A DNA stretch of 64,000 nt from Bog-113 sp963752695 (GTDB taxonomy: Bacteria; Acidobacteriota; Terriglobia; Bryobacterales; Bryobacteraceae), in assembly GCA_963752695.1 (NCBI GenBank), contig CAVVZB010000001.1:248001-312000 (forward strand), in the 5' to 3' direction. The translations under genes were made by a program, and so were the position numbers. Below are positions 42,114-50,564 of this stretch, in pieces; positions within the stretch are counted from its first letter, which is position 1, and every line of letters begins with the position of its first letter. The notes under the pieces were generated by a model. It searched no databases and was not told the origin of the DNA. It was given only the letters and a program-made list of their open reading frames with translations.

Positions 42114-43683
42114 GTGGGCGTTCGCTGGGCGACCAGGCGATTCCGAGATTGATGCGGTAGGCATTGCGGAGGAAGGCGACCTGGCTGACGTCGTAGTGGC
42201 GGTATTCGGTGTAGGCGGTGGCCTGAAACCCGGCGGTCAGGACGCGATCGACGCCAATGCGCGCGGTGGTGCTGGTGTACTGACCGATGAGAATGCCAAG
42301 GGTGCTGAGAGTGTCGCGCCCGGCACCGAGCGAAAAGGTCCAGCGACGGATTCCAGTGTAGTCGTAATAGCCGGAGATGGCGGTGTGACGGCTGGTGAGG
42401 TAGAGCCCGTTCCCCGGAGTCACGCTTTCCACAAACTGGGCGGAAGCCGTGGCGAGCTTCATGGTTTTAACCAGCTGGGCACTGATATCCGGAACGATGT
42501 TCGTGCGGCGGACAATTACCGTTCCTTGGGAGACGCCGAGAATCGCGGCGATAACCGGGTCAAGCGTGACCACTTGAATACCGGAGGTTTGAACCTGTGA
42601 GCCGCCGCCGCGAAGGCGCAGTTCCAAGCCGCGGGACAGCGTGTACGAGAAGATGGCGCCGCCGGTTTGGACGTCAGAGCCGCCGAAGGCCTTATTGAAG
42701 CTGTAATGCGAGAACGCATAGTAGGCGCCCACGGTGAGATGGCGGGTGGCTCGATAGCTCGTGTCAGCCCGGGCTTGCGAGCCGACCGTGCCGTAGAGAG
42801 AACTCGATTCCCGGCGCACCAGGAAGCCGGTTGCGCCGAGATCGAAAGACAGCCGGCTGGTTTTCTGAATCACCACGTCAGCCCCGGTACTCAGCGAGAT
42901 GGTGCGGTTATCGAAGAGCTGGGTGTTGGGGGTGACCGCGGTTTGCGCGCCTCCAATGCTGAGATCGGCGGCGGAGTTTAGCAGCGAGTAGTTGTTGGAG
43001 TAGAGCGCGGCGTTTTCGGTTAGCGCGAGTGAAATGTGCCGGGTGAAGTAGTGCTGATAGGTCAGGTTGAGGACGTAGTTGCCGCCATCAAACGAACTGT
43101 TCGGGGTGTAGTGGTAGATGTCCCCGCGGAATTCGAGCTCGATCGTGTCGCGAGGGCGGACCTGGCGACCGGAAATGCCGAAACCGCCTTGAATTCCGTA
43201 ACTCTGAACGCTGGTGATCTGGTTCGTCGAGGGGCTGATCTGGGTGAGGCCGCTATCGGTGAGGCCGGAGATGGTGAGGAAGGGCCGGAAGCGGAGATTC
43301 CGATTCTCCAGGGGCGTGACGGTGAAGGGGCGGCTTAGGATGCCGGGGCCGGAGCTTTCGGGCTCAGGAGTGAACCCGGGGGTGGGGATTACATCGGGCG
43401 GGGCGTTAGTTGGCGGCGCGGCGTTGGTAGGGGCATCGCCGGACTGCCCGGGCGCGGAGGGAACTGGCGGGGCGTCCGGGTTGGTTGGAGTTTGCGGGGA
43501 CGGCGACGGGTCGGGCGGAGCCGGTATTCCGGGCTGCGGAGTCGCGGGAGGGATCTGGGACTCGGCTGCAGGCGGAGTGTTTGGCGGCGGCGTGTTGTCC
43601 GGCTGCTGCGCGCGAGAAAGTGTAGCGGACAACAGCGCGGCGAGCAAGAGCGCTGGGAATCCACGGAATCGGTGATAGTACAT
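42100..43683 (-). CDS. Outer-membrane beta-barrel protein with proline-rich linker, unknown function
   Basis: 527 residues from ATG 43683 (the frame is open to 43722). Signal peptide 1-25, then about 100 residues very rich in Pro, Asn, Thr and Ala (PPPNTPPAAESQIPPATPQP and similar), then from about 145 many amphipathic strands with Tyr/Arg/Asn and the end ...YRINLGIAWSPSERPLKLW. This is the look of an outer-membrane barrel tethered by a flexible segment, seen in Acidobacteria as a 'hypothetical' protein near exopolysaccharide genes. No family can be named. Confidence 0.72.
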   Translation of the reverse strand: MYYHRFRGFPALLLAALLSATLSRAQQPDNTPPPNTPPAAESQIPPATPQPGIPAPPDPSPSPQTPTNPDAPPVPSAPGQSGDAPTNAAPPTNAPPDVIPTPGFTPEPESSGPGILSRPFTVTPLENRNLRFRPFLTISGLTDSGLTQISPSTNQITSVQSYGIQGGFGISGRQVRPRDTIELEFRGDIYHYTPNSSFDGGNYVLNLTYQHYFTRHISLALTENAALYSNNYSLLNSAADLSIGGAQTAVTPNTQLFDNRTISLSTGADVVIQKTSRLSFDLGATGFLVRRESSSLYGTVGSQARADTSYRATRHLTVGAYYAFSHYSFNKAFGGSDVQTGGAIFSYTLSRGLELRLRGGGSQVQTSGIQVVTLDPVIAAILGVSQGTVIVRRTNIVPDISAQLVKTMKLATASAQFVESVTPGNGLYLTSRHTAISGYYDYTGIRRWTFSLGAGRDTLSTLGILIGQYTSTTARIGVDRVLTAGFQATAYTEYRHYDVSQVAFLRNAYRINLGIAWSPSERPLKLW

Positions 43684-43766
43684 CCTTCGGCAAGTCTGAT
43701 CGTTTTCATGGGGTTGTGTCAATGAACCGAAGGACAGAACCGGGGGTTTTGATAGGATGGCGTGCC

Positions 43767-44798
43767 ATGACTAGGCATGTCGGGATGGTGCTGCTGATGA
43801 CGGCATCGATATCGCAGGGGGTAGCACAAGTGATAGCGACGCCGGAACGGCCGAGCATGGGTGAGGTGGTCCGCGCCGATAAGCGGATGGATCAAGTGAT
43901 TGCACCGGGCGCGAAGATCGAGGTGCTGGCGTCGGGTTTTGAATGGGCGGAAGGGCCGGTTTGGGTGCGGGATGCTGGCTATCTGCTCTTTTCGGATATT
44001 CCGCGGAACTCGATCATGAAGTGGAGCGACGCGGGCGGAGTAAGTCTTTTTCTGAAGCCTTCGGGGTTCACGGGGACGGTGGATTACGGACGCGAGCCGG
44101 GCAGCAACGGAATGACGCTCGATAGCGAAGGGCGGCTGGTGGCGTGTGAGCATGGCGATCGGCGAATTTCGCGTTTGTACACAGACGGCGGAAAGCGGAC
44201 GCTGGTGGACAACTATCAGGGCAAGCGGTTGAATAGTCCGAACGATCTGGTGTTCAAGTCCAATGGCGATCTGTATTTCACCGATCCGCCGTACGGGTTG
44301 CCGAAGAACTTTGACGATCCACGGCGCGAGCTGGAGTTCTGCGGTGTCTACCGGCTGGCGAAGGATGGGACGTTGACGCTGTTGACCCAGGAGCTGACGC
44401 GGCCGAACGGAATCGCATTTTCACCGGACGAAAAGACGTTGTACGTGGCCAATTCCGATCCGGACCGTGCGGTGTGGATGAAATATCCAGTGAAGGCTGA
44501 CGGGACCCTGGGTGCGGGGTCGGTGTTGCTGGACGTGACGGCCGAGTATAAGCGCGGCATGCCGGGGCTGCCAGACGGGATGAAGGTGGACGCCGAGGGG
44601 CGACTGTTCGCGGGTGGACCGGGAGGCATTTACGTGATTACGCCCGAGGGCACGGTGCTGGGACGCATCGATACTAAGCAAAGAACCGCCAACTGCGCGT
44701 GGGGCGATGACGGAACGACTTTGTATATGGCGGCCGACCACTACCTGTGCCGGATCAAGACGAAGACGCGGGCAGCGGTGATGCCGGGGAAGAAATAA
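43767..44798 (+). CDS. SMP-30/gluconolactonase-like exported hydrolase
   Basis: 343 residues from ATG 43767, with AGGA 10 nt upstream. N-terminal hydrophobic leader (MVLLMTASISQGVAQ) suggests export. The six-bladed propeller shows FEWAEGPVWVRDAGYLLFSDI, GSNGMTLDSEGRLVACEHGDRRI, NSPNDLVFKSNGDLYFTDPPYG (split here only for length), and LPDGMKVDAEGRLF, the calcium-binding residues of the SMP-30 family. It likely opens a sugar lactone in the periplasm. No close pathway partner is seen. Confidence 0.9.
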   Translation: MTRHVGMVLLMTASISQGVAQVIATPERPSMGEVVRADKRMDQVIAPGAKIEVLASGFEWAEGPVWVRDAGYLLFSDIPRNSIMKWSDAGGVSLFLKPSGFTGTVDYGREPGSNGMTLDSEGRLVACEHGDRRISRLYTDGGKRTLVDNYQGKRLNSPNDLVFKSNGDLYFTDPPYGLPKNFDDPRRELEFCGVYRLAKDGTLTLLTQELTRPNGIAFSPDEKTLYVANSDPDRAVWMKYPVKADGTLGAGSVLLDVTAEYKRGMPGLPDGMKVDAEGRLFAGGPGGIYVITPEGTVLGRIDTKQRTANCAWGDDGTTLYMAADHYLCRIKTKTRAAVMPGKK

Positions 44799-44873
44799 GA
44801 GCGGGGCGGCTCGAAACGAAATCGCGTGTCACGTCAGAGGGGAAATGCACGCTAATGCAAAAGGGAGACGGAC

Positions 44874-46466
44874 ATGGCGAGATTACAGAGGATGTACGAC
44901 CTACGGGAAGAAGCGGCAAGGTTCCATCGGGACTTGGGGCTCGAGCCGCAGGAACCGAACGGGGATGAGACGGAATTCCCGGATCTACGAGGAACATTCA
45001 CCAAGAGCTTCCAGCACGATCCAAATACGGGGTTGCTGAAAGATCGATCGGAATTCGACCATTTCTATCAGACGGTGGGCCACATTCAGCCGTCGCCCGC
45101 CCCGAATTTCAACCCGTTTGTGGACCCGCAGGCGGGATTGGCATACGACACCGAGGGGCCGGATGCGCATCAGCTGGCGTTGCCCGCGGCTCCAAAATTC
45201 GAAAGCGACAGGGAGATTGCGGAGATCGCCGAGAACTACTGGATGGCGTTGTTGCGCGACGTGCCTTTTGCGGAATACACGAGCAATCCGCTGGTGCAGC
45301 AGGCCGTGGGTCATCTGAGCACGCTGACAGGGTATGAGGCGGTAACGCCGGAAACGCTGTTCCGCGGGCCACTGGAGGGGGACGCGACGGGGCCGTATTT
45401 GTCGCAATTTCTGGTTTGGGATGTGCCTTACGGGGCGCAGGTGACCGAGGCGAAGGTGGCGTTCGGGCTGCCCAGCTGCCAGGATTATATGACCGATTGG
45501 GCTTCGTATCTGGACGTGCAAAACGGGGTGAAGCCAGCGGTTCCGCCGAATCCGTCAGTAGGACCCGCGCAGCCGCCGCACTATTTCACCAGCGGCCGTG
45601 ACATGGCGCAGTATGTGCATATCGACGAGCTGTTTCAGGCTTATTTGAACGCATGTCTGATACTGATCACGCCACCGGTGCGGAAGGGATTTGGCGCTCC
45701 ACTGGACGAGGGAAATCCCTACTCGGGCGTGATTGCGGGAAGTGCGCCGCTGAAGTCGCGGTCGTCGAATCAGGCGGGATTCGGGACCCTAGGCGAGCCG
45801 AACTTCAAAACTCTGGTGGCGGAGGTGGCGACGCGGGCGCTGAAGCAGGTCTGGAATCAAAAGTGGTTCGTGCATCGGCGGCTACGGCCGGAAGCATTCG
45901 GGGGCCGGCTAGAGGCGCAGCGGCTAGGTGTGATTCAGGGCTTTATTTCAGCTGCCCATGTGCAGCAGCTGCACCCTGTACTGGATGCGGTGATGGCAAA
46001 ACACGGGACCTGGCTGCTGCCGCAGGCGTTTCCAGAAGGCTGCCCGGTTCATCCGGCATATGGAGCGGGCCATGCGACGGTGGCTGGCGCGTGCGTGACG
46101 GTGCTGAAGGCGCTGTTCTACGAACAGGCGAAGCTGAGCGAAATCAATGTACAGCCGATGGAGATTCGGGCCGACGGCTCGCGCGGCCTGTATGAAGGGG
46201 CCGATAAGGGCCAGATGACGATATTGGGCGAGCTGAATAAGCTGGCGAGCAATATCGGATTAGCGCGCAACATCGCGGGGGTGCATTGGCGGACCGACTA
46301 CACGGAATCGCTCGTGATGGGGGAGCGAATTGCGCTTTATTTTCTGCAGGAGACAGTGGAGACGTATCACGAGAGTGTGAGCTTTCATGTGCGGACGTTC
46401 GGCGGGAAAGATGTGCACATCGGTAAAGGGAAGCGGAAGACGTTCGCGCGGTATTCGGTGGGGTAA
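44874..46466 (+). CDS. Vanadium-dependent haloperoxidase (bromoperoxidase type)
   Basis: 530 residues. Vanadate-binding motifs of the haloperoxidase/PAP2 superfamily are all present: KWFVHRRLRPE (Lys/Arg), HPAYGAGHATVAGA, with the active-site GAGH instead of SGH, and NIAGVHWRTDYTES (Arg-x-x-x-His). A long N-terminal part of about 330 residues resembles algal and cyanobacterial bromoperoxidases. It oxidises halides with peroxide to make hypohalous acid. No signal peptide is visible. GGGAG ribosome binding site before the ATG. It stands alone, with no halogenation pathway beside it. Confidence 0.9.
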   Translation: MARLQRMYDLREEAARFHRDLGLEPQEPNGDETEFPDLRGTFTKSFQHDPNTGLLKDRSEFDHFYQTVGHIQPSPAPNFNPFVDPQAGLAYDTEGPDAHQLALPAAPKFESDREIAEIAENYWMALLRDVPFAEYTSNPLVQQAVGHLSTLTGYEAVTPETLFRGPLEGDATGPYLSQFLVWDVPYGAQVTEAKVAFGLPSCQDYMTDWASYLDVQNGVKPAVPPNPSVGPAQPPHYFTSGRDMAQYVHIDELFQAYLNACLILITPPVRKGFGAPLDEGNPYSGVIAGSAPLKSRSSNQAGFGTLGEPNFKTLVAEVATRALKQVWNQKWFVHRRLRPEAFGGRLEAQRLGVIQGFISAAHVQQLHPVLDAVMAKHGTWLLPQAFPEGCPVHPAYGAGHATVAGACVTVLKALFYEQAKLSEINVQPMEIRADGSRGLYEGADKGQMTILGELNKLASNIGLARNIAGVHWRTDYTESLVMGERIALYFLQETVETYHESVSFHVRTFGGKDVHIGKGKRKTFARYSVG

Positions 46467-46511
46467 GCGTGGGGCGAAAGTCGATTTCGTGGCTGCTGGG
46501 GCGGTTTCGGG

Positions 46512-46540
46512 TGGACAGGCCAGGGACGATTCGCTAAACT
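46512..46540 (+). promoter_or_regulatory. Sigma-70 promoter of rpmB
   Basis: TGGACA (46512-46517), 17-bp spacer, TAAACT (46535-46540). The -10 ends 9 nt before the ATG at 46550. The expected start point is within 2-4 nt of the ATG and there is no Shine-Dalgarno sequence, so a leaderless transcript is likely. Confidence 0.6.
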
Positions 46541-46549
46541 AGTCGAGTT

Positions 46550-46777
46550 ATGGCCAAAGTTTGTGAAATTACCGGGAAGAAGCCGATGAGCGGCCACAAG
46601 GTTTCCCACGCCAACAATAAGACCAATCGGAAGTTCCTGCCGAACCTGCACGAAAAGCGATTTTGGGTGCCGTCGGAAGGGCGTTTTGTGCGGATGAAGG
46701 TGTCGGCGCGGGCGATGAAGACGATCGATAAGCTGGGCATCGATCAAGTGCTGCGCGATCTGAAGAAAAAAGCGTAA
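46550..46777 (+). CDS. rpmB: 50S ribosomal protein L28
   Basis: 75 residues. MAKVCEITGKKPMSGHKVSHANNKTNRKFLPNL, in two stretches, and KRFWVPSEGRFVRMKVSARAM match bacterial L28. The single Cys suggests the zinc-free form. Cytoplasmic ribosome component. It is monocistronic here, without rpmG. Its promoter is seen close upstream, and the CGATTT-TTC-AAATCG inverted repeat at about 46786 after the stop could help end transcription. Confidence 0.95.
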   Translation: MAKVCEITGKKPMSGHKVSHANNKTNRKFLPNLHEKRFWVPSEGRFVRMKVSARAMKTIDKLGIDQVLRDLKKKA

Positions 46778-46817
46778 ATTCGCGCTTCGATTTTTCAAAT
46801 CGCCGAAGCTGGCAATG

Positions 46818-47313
46818 TCACACCCCGATTTGTCTGCTTCGTCTCTCCATCAGCACGACATCCCGCCATCTCCCGTTCATTGATCCGAGACGTTCTCGCG
46901 TGCCGACAACGCGAAACCCAGCAGACTTATGGAGGCTGATACTGGGCACGTTTTCCGGGAAGATTCCTGCTTGGAGCGTCCAAATGCCGTTAAGTTCGGA
47001 AGCATTCACAAGAGCATTAAGCAACGCAGTGGCGACCCTTTGGCCCCGCGCTTTCTCCGCAACGTAGACACTCACCTCCGCCACGCCGGCGTAGACACAA
47101 CGTCCCGAGACCGGAGTCAGCGCCGCCCAGCCGATCACCTCCGCTTCGTTGCTGGCCACGAAACGGCACATGCTTAGGTGCCGCGAATCCCACTCGGCCC
47201 ACTCCGGAGCCGTTTGCTCAAAGGTAGCGTTGCCTGATCGGATTCCCTCCAGATAAATCTGGCGAACGGCGATTCCAATCGCTCGGATCCATCGGGTTGA
47301 TGATGACAGCCAC
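46818..47313 (-). pseudogene. GNAT N-acetyltransferase interrupted by a frameshift (phosphinothricin-acetyltransferase-like)
   Basis: The downstream frame (46818 to about 47267) encodes RQIYLEGIRSGNATFEQ, VGWAAL-type VIGWAALTPVSG, VSVYVAEKARGQRVATALL and SISLHKSAGFRVVGTRE, the core of a GNAT fold of the PAT/Bar class. Its natural N-terminus, VAVIINPMDPSDWN, is in another frame, starting at GTG 47313 or ATG 47292. The frames join near 47268-47274 with one extra base. The longest open frame from ATG 47171 would lack the first third of the domain. It may be a pseudogene or an assembly indel. Intact, it would acetylate a small amine such as an amino acid or antibiotic. Confidence 0.75.
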
Positions 47314-47388
47314 CGCGGGCACCTAGATAGTTGATGGAACGGGCCGCGAGTCCGATTGGCATCGGCGCGGCCCGGTTATCGAATTGGA

Positions 47389-48186
47389 TTACCGCTGCCA
47401 GCGCCGGGTAAGGTTCTTCCGGAAGAGCAGCGGGCAGAGAAGAGCTATGCCTAGCGGCAGCAACGCCATCGTCCCGGGCTCTGGAGTTGCTCCCCCAGCT
47501 ACGCAAGCATTGCTGTTGATCGAGACATTGTTGGTGTCCATCGTTACAGCGCCATTTTCTGCAAGCGCCCGGCCGCACTGAATGTTAGCTCCTGTGTCGA
47601 GGGTAATACTCGCGACCGCCAGGATATTTCCAGTGAACGAGGTGGTGGTCCCAAGCGTGGCGGAGCTACCTACGTTCCAAAATACATCCCCTGCGCCGCC
47701 ATTGGCGAATGTTACCGAAGAATCGCTTGCGGTCGTCAGAGTGCTGCCAATCAGAAAAAGGAACACTGAGTTAGGATTTCCTTCGTCGTTGAGCGTTAAA
47801 GTTCCCGTCAGCTGAGCCGAGGAAGAAAAACAATAGACGCCCGGTGTAAGAGTAAGTCCCCCGAGATCCTGTCCGGTCAGGCTGGTGTTACACGACTCGC
47901 CGGCTGCGAAGTTATAAGCCGTACCGAGGTCGGTTTGAGCTTGCATTGCGACCGCATCGGCTGCGTGCATTGTACCGGTAACACTGCCCGGAGGAAAGCC
48001 GGTTATGGCTGTGCCCGGTGAGACCCCCAAGTCTCCGTTGACGACAGAGGGTCCGGTATTCGTGACCGTTGATCCGGCCAAGACCGCGAAGGAACTAGCA
48101 GTTCCTAGATTGACATCGATCGCGTCCGCGTAGGCAGCGACCGTGCCGAGCGGTAAGAACAGGAAGCTTAGAAGTAGGTGTTTCAC
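47389..48186 (-). CDS. DUF3494 ice-binding-like protein with PEP-CTERM anchor
   Basis: 265 residues from GTG 48186 (VKHLLLSFLFLPLGTVAAYADA is a good signal peptide, with GGAG 11 nt upstream); ATG 48216 is an alternative. The body is the DUF3494 fold: LGTASSFAVLAGSTVTNTG, VVNGDLGVSPGTAITGFPPG, AQTDLGTAYNFAA, LGGLTLTPGVYCF. It ends TPEPGTMALLPLGIALLCPLLFRKN, a PEP-CTERM signal. Members of this family bind ice or act as surface adhesins; many are not antifreeze. Exported and probably attached to the surface by an exosortase. No gene neighbours share a function. Confidence 0.88.
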   Translation of the reverse strand: MKHLLLSFLFLPLGTVAAYADAIDVNLGTASSFAVLAGSTVTNTGPSVVNGDLGVSPGTAITGFPPGSVTGTMHAADAVAMQAQTDLGTAYNFAAGESCNTSLTGQDLGGLTLTPGVYCFSSSAQLTGTLTLNDEGNPNSVFLFLIGSTLTTASDSSVTFANGGAGDVFWNVGSSATLGTTTSFTGNILAVASITLDTGANIQCGRALAENGAVTMDTNNVSINSNACVAGGATPEPGTMALLPLGIALLCPLLFRKNLTRRWQR

Positions 48187-48434
48187 TGTAGGTGAATCTC
48201 CGAGTGTGGGAATCATATCATCATTACGGATGGATTCGAGGATTATTCCTAAAAGTCGTGATAAATGCTCCAATAGCAAGATAATAAGAATTAGGTAGGA
48301 GATGAATACAGAACTATTTTTCGGATCGGGGGCTGTTTTTCCGGACCAGCCCGCGCGGCTACAATCGCGCCAGCGACGTGACTTAGGCGATTGCTGCGGT
48401 CCGCGTTCTTCTACGTACTTGTCGGGACGGCACT

Positions 48435-48798
48435 TGAAGCACGTCTAAGCGCGCAGGTTAAAGCGGCCGAAAGCATCGGTTTATTCAACTCAGGCTCCGG
48501 TGGCCCGATCCCTCATGGACGCTAATGCGGAGACCGCCTTGGCAGAGGCGACCGCTGCCTTCGCCGCCAATAGTCGAAAGCTCAATTTCTCGCGGACGAC
48601 AACCCGCGTTTTCATCCTCACGTGATGTTTTTTGAGCCTCTCGGCGAGGGATCCAAGTGGGGCGCAAATCTACCGGGATCTCCGATTTTCGCTGGCGAGG
48701 ACAAGGTGAACCGGATGGCGATTCTTCCGATCCCGGTGCCGCGCTGGTCGGACGGGACGGCGGACGCCGAATCTGCTAGTTCATCAATCCGAAAGTAA
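48435..48798 (+). pseudogene. Decayed coding remnant, unknown family
   Basis: The 579-bp gap between 48280 and 48858 holds fragments of coding-like sequence in different frames. One frame (about 48459-48522) reads KAAESIGLFNSGSGGPIPHGR, another (about 48519-48600) VARSLMDANAETALAEATAAFA, a third (about 48571-48798) SKAQFLADDNPRFHPHVMFF and GANLPGSPIFAGEDKVNRMA, then RWSDGT and a TAA at 48796. The third frame, opening after a TAG, is closest to a real C-terminus. I read this as a gene broken by two or more indels. The family is not identified. Confidence 0.35.
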
Positions 48799-48858
48799 TC
48801 ACGGCTGCATATGCACGAACTGCTGGTACTTTGATCTACAGAAGGCGCGGCGACCGTC

Positions 48859-49356
48859 TTGATGAATTTAATTTCGAGGATACTGTGCCTGGTGGCGTTA
48901 TCGGCAAGTACGTTCTGGGGAGCGGATGCTGACGCAACGCAAGGAGAGAGACACATGGAGGCGAAGGGTACGTTCGAGGTGAAGGTGACTCCGGCGGAGG
49001 CTTCGGCCGTGGGTAAAGATGCCGGCATAGCTCGCTACTCGCTGGAGAAGACATTCCACGGGGATATGGAGGGTGCTGCGAAAGGCGAAATGTTGGCCAG
49101 CACGACTGAGAGCACCGGCGCCATGGCCTACGTTGCATTGGACCATTTAACGGTGACGTTCGGAAAGCGTAGCGGCAGCTTCTATCTGGCGCACACAGCA
49201 ACCATGAACAAAAGCGACCCGGCTTCCGGCGTGATGAAGATCGTCGTGGTGAAAGATTCCGGGACGGGAGAACTAGCGGGATTAAGCGGCGAGCTGACGA
49301 TCATTATCGACGCGAAGGGCAAGCATTCCTACGTGTTCAACTATGACCTGCCGTAG
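48859..49356 (+). CDS. DUF3224 family protein
   Basis: 165 residues. An N-terminal hydrophobic leader (MNLISRILCLVALSASTFWGADADA) suggests export. The rest fits DUF3224: KGTFEVKVTPAEASAV, RYSLEKTFHGDMEGAAKGEML, YVALDHLTVTFGKRSGSF, SGVMKIVVVKDSGTGELAGLSGE (in parts) and YVFNYDLP. This is an 8-stranded barrel-like family of unknown role; homologues may bind small molecules. No close partner gene. The ATG at 48859 gives the usual start. Confidence 0.85.
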   Translation: MMNLISRILCLVALSASTFWGADADATQGERHMEAKGTFEVKVTPAEASAVGKDAGIARYSLEKTFHGDMEGAAKGEMLASTTESTGAMAYVALDHLTVTFGKRSGSFYLAHTATMNKSDPASGVMKIVVVKDSGTGELAGLSGELTIIIDAKGKHSYVFNYDLP

Positions 49357-49394
49357 CTGAGGCGCTCGGCAGATCCGAGGCGGATGCGGGCGCA

Positions 49395-49841
49395 TCACGC
49401 GCCAAACTGCTTCAGATGATGGTCCATGTGCTTATACGCCATGGCAGCCCACTCGCCGGGGGTCATGGGACCGAAGAAGCTGTGCGGGTGAGTCGTGGCC
49501 AGTGCGGGCCCTCCGTTGGAGAAGCGCTCGACAGAATCAAGCAGTAATTGCAGCTCCGCGGAGAAAGTCTTTTGCCCTTGCATGACCAAAGTCTTGTCGG
49601 TTGGCATGTTCCTGCGAACCGGGTTCTTTAGGATGGACTTCTTTGCTAGCTTCCCGAAGATCCGCCCCATGAAGCTTCTGGGGGGAGACGTCCGGCCCGA
49701 AGCGATGTCCATCCACGCGGTACAGTGAGCGAGCATTTGCGCAACATTCATGGCGCCCCAACGCCTTTCGCTGTCCGGTCTTAACGATTCGAGACGGTTT
49801 CTGATCTCTTCTGCGGTAGAGGAATCGAAGAGGTTTTTCAT
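49395..49841 (-). CDS. DUF1569/DinB-like protein
   Basis: 148 residues from ATG 49841. It contains ERRWGAMNVAQMLAHCTAWMD, PTDKTLVMQGQKTFSAELQ and MTPGEWAAMAYKHMDHHLKQFG, matching DUF1569 proteins with a four-helix DinB/YfiT-like fold and three His that could hold a metal (H in AHC, HMDHH). No enzyme activity is established. A purine-rich stretch (GAAAGG) precedes the ATG. It is cytoplasmic, not exported. Confidence 0.83.
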   Translation of the reverse strand: MKNLFDSSTAEEIRNRLESLRPDSERRWGAMNVAQMLAHCTAWMDIASGRTSPPRSFMGRIFGKLAKKSILKNPVRRNMPTDKTLVMQGQKTFSAELQLLLDSVERFSNGGPALATTHPHSFFGPMTPGEWAAMAYKHMDHHLKQFGA

Positions 49842-50099
49842 TGGATGCCTTTCAGTTGTTACCAATTAATTCCCATTAGCGGGGATATTACCAGAGGGCA
49901 GTCTGACCTCAACGATATCGCTCGGTTTTTTAGTGACTCGCTTCAAACTGCGCTGCTGCAATTGCGTTCATCTTCATAACTCTGCGTTGAAGGTGTGTTC
50001 CGTTGAGACAGTCGTGTGGAGCTTCCGATGCACAAAAAAGTAAACAGAGTCAGGGTACTAATGCGACGACGCCCGATATCTTATGGATAATAGGGTTTG

Positions 50100-50564
50100 C
50101 TACAGGATCGCTTCCAGCCGAACGTAGCTCGCTTCCATTCCGTGTTCCATGCCACTTGCGAGCATTGCCGCTCGCGTTTTCTCATCGGGCAGCGTCATGC
50201 AGATGGTCATCAGCGTTCCCGTGCCGTCGGCTAAGAATAGAGTTTCGATATGACTATCAGGCGTCGGATCGGGCATGTGCATCCGCTCGATATGAACGAT
50301 CCGGCCAAAAGGCTCTAATTCCAACAACTCGCCGGTGATGTGAAATCCACCGCCTTTGCCGTTCGTCCACTCATAGCGGAACTTGCCGCCAACTTTCCCT
50401 TCGTTGATGCAGACGGGCATCGTCCAACCTTCCGGACCAAGCAGCCACTTCTGGATTAACTTCGGATCGGTATGGGCACGGTACACGGCTTCAGGTGGCG
50501 CAGCGAAGCGCCTGGTCACAATCACGTGGGTGTCCCCTTTGATCTGCAACGTCATTTTGCTCAT
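50100..50564 (-). CDS. SRPBCC/AHSA1-family protein
   Basis: 154 residues. DTHVIVTRRFAAPPEAVYRAHTDP is the typical opening of the AHSA1-like START fold; a later stretch has GGKFRYEWTNGKGGGFHITGE and EPFGRIVHIERM. The hydrophobic cavity binds a small ligand. Such genes are often co-transcribed with an ArsR-type regulator, as here: its ATG shares ATGA with that stop. It may be a ligand-sequestering or toxicity-modulating partner of the regulator. Confidence 0.9.
   Translation of the reverse strand: MSKMTLQIKGDTHVIVTRRFAAPPEAVYRAHTDPKLIQKWLLGPEGWTMPVCINEGKVGGKFRYEWTNGKGGGFHITGELLELEPFGRIVHIERMHMPDPTPDSHIETLFLADGTGTLMTICMTLPDEKTRAAMLASGMEHGMEASYVRLEAIL

Noticed and set aside
43389..43600. Proline/threonine-rich repeats as a CRISPR or tandem-repeat array
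   Set aside because: The DNA repeats are imperfect, and the protein-level low complexity of the barrel protein's linker explains them.
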